Below are positions 58,039 through 58,352 of a stretch of 58,352 nt of DNA, one piece after another. Below the pieces are notes generated by a model. It did no database searches. It had not been told where the DNA came from and saw nothing but the letters and a program-made list of their open reading frames with translations. Position 1 is the first letter of the stretch. Each line of letters starts with the position of its first letter. The position numbers and the translations under genes are program-made. The stretch lies in the NCBI GenBank assembly GCA_016197205.1, contig JACPWG010000115.1, positions 1 through 58,352 on the forward strand. Reading direction: 5' to 3'. The DNA is from Planctomycetota bacterium (GTDB taxonomy: Bacteria; Planctomycetota; MHYJ01; WSZJ01; JACPWG01).

Positions 58039-58160
58039 AGCGGTCTCAACCCGCGGGATCAAGTGGATTACCTGCTTGCGGCGAGCGAGGGTGTTGCGGC
58101 ACCACCGCAAAAAGGCTGGTTCAGTGGCTTGTTTCCCCCGGCTGCCGGCGTGACCGCGTC

Positions 58161-58352
58161 TCACCGTCCTCCGCCCGCGCTCCCCCCCTCCCTGCCGCCG
58201 CCGCCCCCGGTCTCCCGCGCCCGGTCGACGATCGACAGCCGCGCCTCGTCCGCGAGCGCGTTCACCGACGGCGCGTACATCGCCTCCACCCGCGTCGGCA
58301 GGCAGTGAAAGCGGCCCGGCACTTCCGCGCGCAGCTTGTACGTGAGCGTCCG
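58161..58352 (-). CDS. Alpha-2-macroglobulin family protein, C-terminal end (partial, runs off the window)
   Basis: The last 63 codons of a minus-strand gene whose body lies beyond the right edge: RTLTYKLRAEVPGRFHCLP, EAMYAPSVNALADEARLSIV, then a Gly-rich tail. The closing MYAPxxxAxxDEARL motif is typical of bacterial alpha-2-macroglobulin-like proteins, periplasmic or outer-membrane protease traps. The stop is at 58161-58163. It differs at only two positions from the 3' end of the pseudogene at 55557-56109. Confidence 0.75.
   Translation of the reverse strand, partial: RTLTYKLRAEVPGRFHCLPTRVEAMYAPSVNALADEARLSIVDRARETGGGGGREGGSAGGGR

Noticed and set aside
1..58352. tRNA or rRNA genes.
   Set aside because: No cloverleaf with a GGTTCRANYCC arm and no rRNA core sequences were seen; near matches such as 19408-19420 do not pair.

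Overview
This is high-GC bacterial DNA, probably from a metagenome assembly. It fits a Planctomycetota-like soil or groundwater lineage: FHA/kinase/SpoIIE signalling proteins, a giant kinase-TPR protein, remnants of a bacterial alpha-2-macroglobulin, many stand-alone receivers, and intergenic spacers full of short dispersed repeats. The phylum is inferred from gene content only. Both ends of the window lie in repeats (a 170-bp MITE-like element on the left, a 198-bp duplication on the right), as expected for a contig broken at repeats.

Layout. 1-3.3 kb: a MITE-like element, a Flp-pilin-like protein fused to a JAMM-like domain (-), and a compact HEPN / unknown / zinc-ribbon operon (+). 3.3-9.8 kb (-): mannose-1-phosphate guanylyltransferase and two tandem paralogues with FHA, zinc ribbon, Ser/Thr kinase and SpoIIE phosphatase, one of which looks like a pseudokinase. 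10-17 kb: secreted HEAT-like proteins, a class I aminotransferase and electron transfer flavoprotein (etfB-etfA). 17-20.5 kb: a methyltransferase behind a strong terminator hairpin, a GNAT acetyltransferase and a BtuF-like protein. 20.6-23.8 kb: a translationally coupled three-gene operon (gluzincin-like HExxH protein, unknown beta-rich protein, SAMHD1-like HD hydrolase), the best candidate here for an undescribed system. 24-32 kb: a membrane spermidine-synthase-like protein and a phosphorelay island (one histidine kinase, four single receivers, one double receiver with a dead DHp domain). 32-48 kb: TPR proteins, an M20 amidohydrolase, succinate-semialdehyde dehydrogenase, an ArsC-like protein, two paralogous TPR proteins (one fused to a kinase) and a CHASE hybrid kinase. 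48-53.6 kb (-): old-yellow-enzyme, acyl-CoA dehydrogenase, enoyl-CoA hydratase-like, RidA and SDR genes, probably an aryl- or acyl-CoA catabolic cluster that could feed electrons to the ETF. 53.7-58.35 kb: decaying accessory DNA with a truncated Uma2 gene, a PLP enzyme running into an alpha-2-macroglobulin pseudogene, a PIN toxin-antitoxin pair, and the 3' end of another alpha-2-macroglobulin gene.

Promoters. Twelve sigma70-type promoters can be read by eye, many with the -10 hexamer TAGAAT. Two of them (the double-receiver gene and the SDR gene) place the predicted start of transcription on the A of the ATG, so both mRNAs are predicted to be leaderless. No rRNA, tRNA or CRISPR array was seen. 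All functional statements rest on motifs read by eye; no database search was run.
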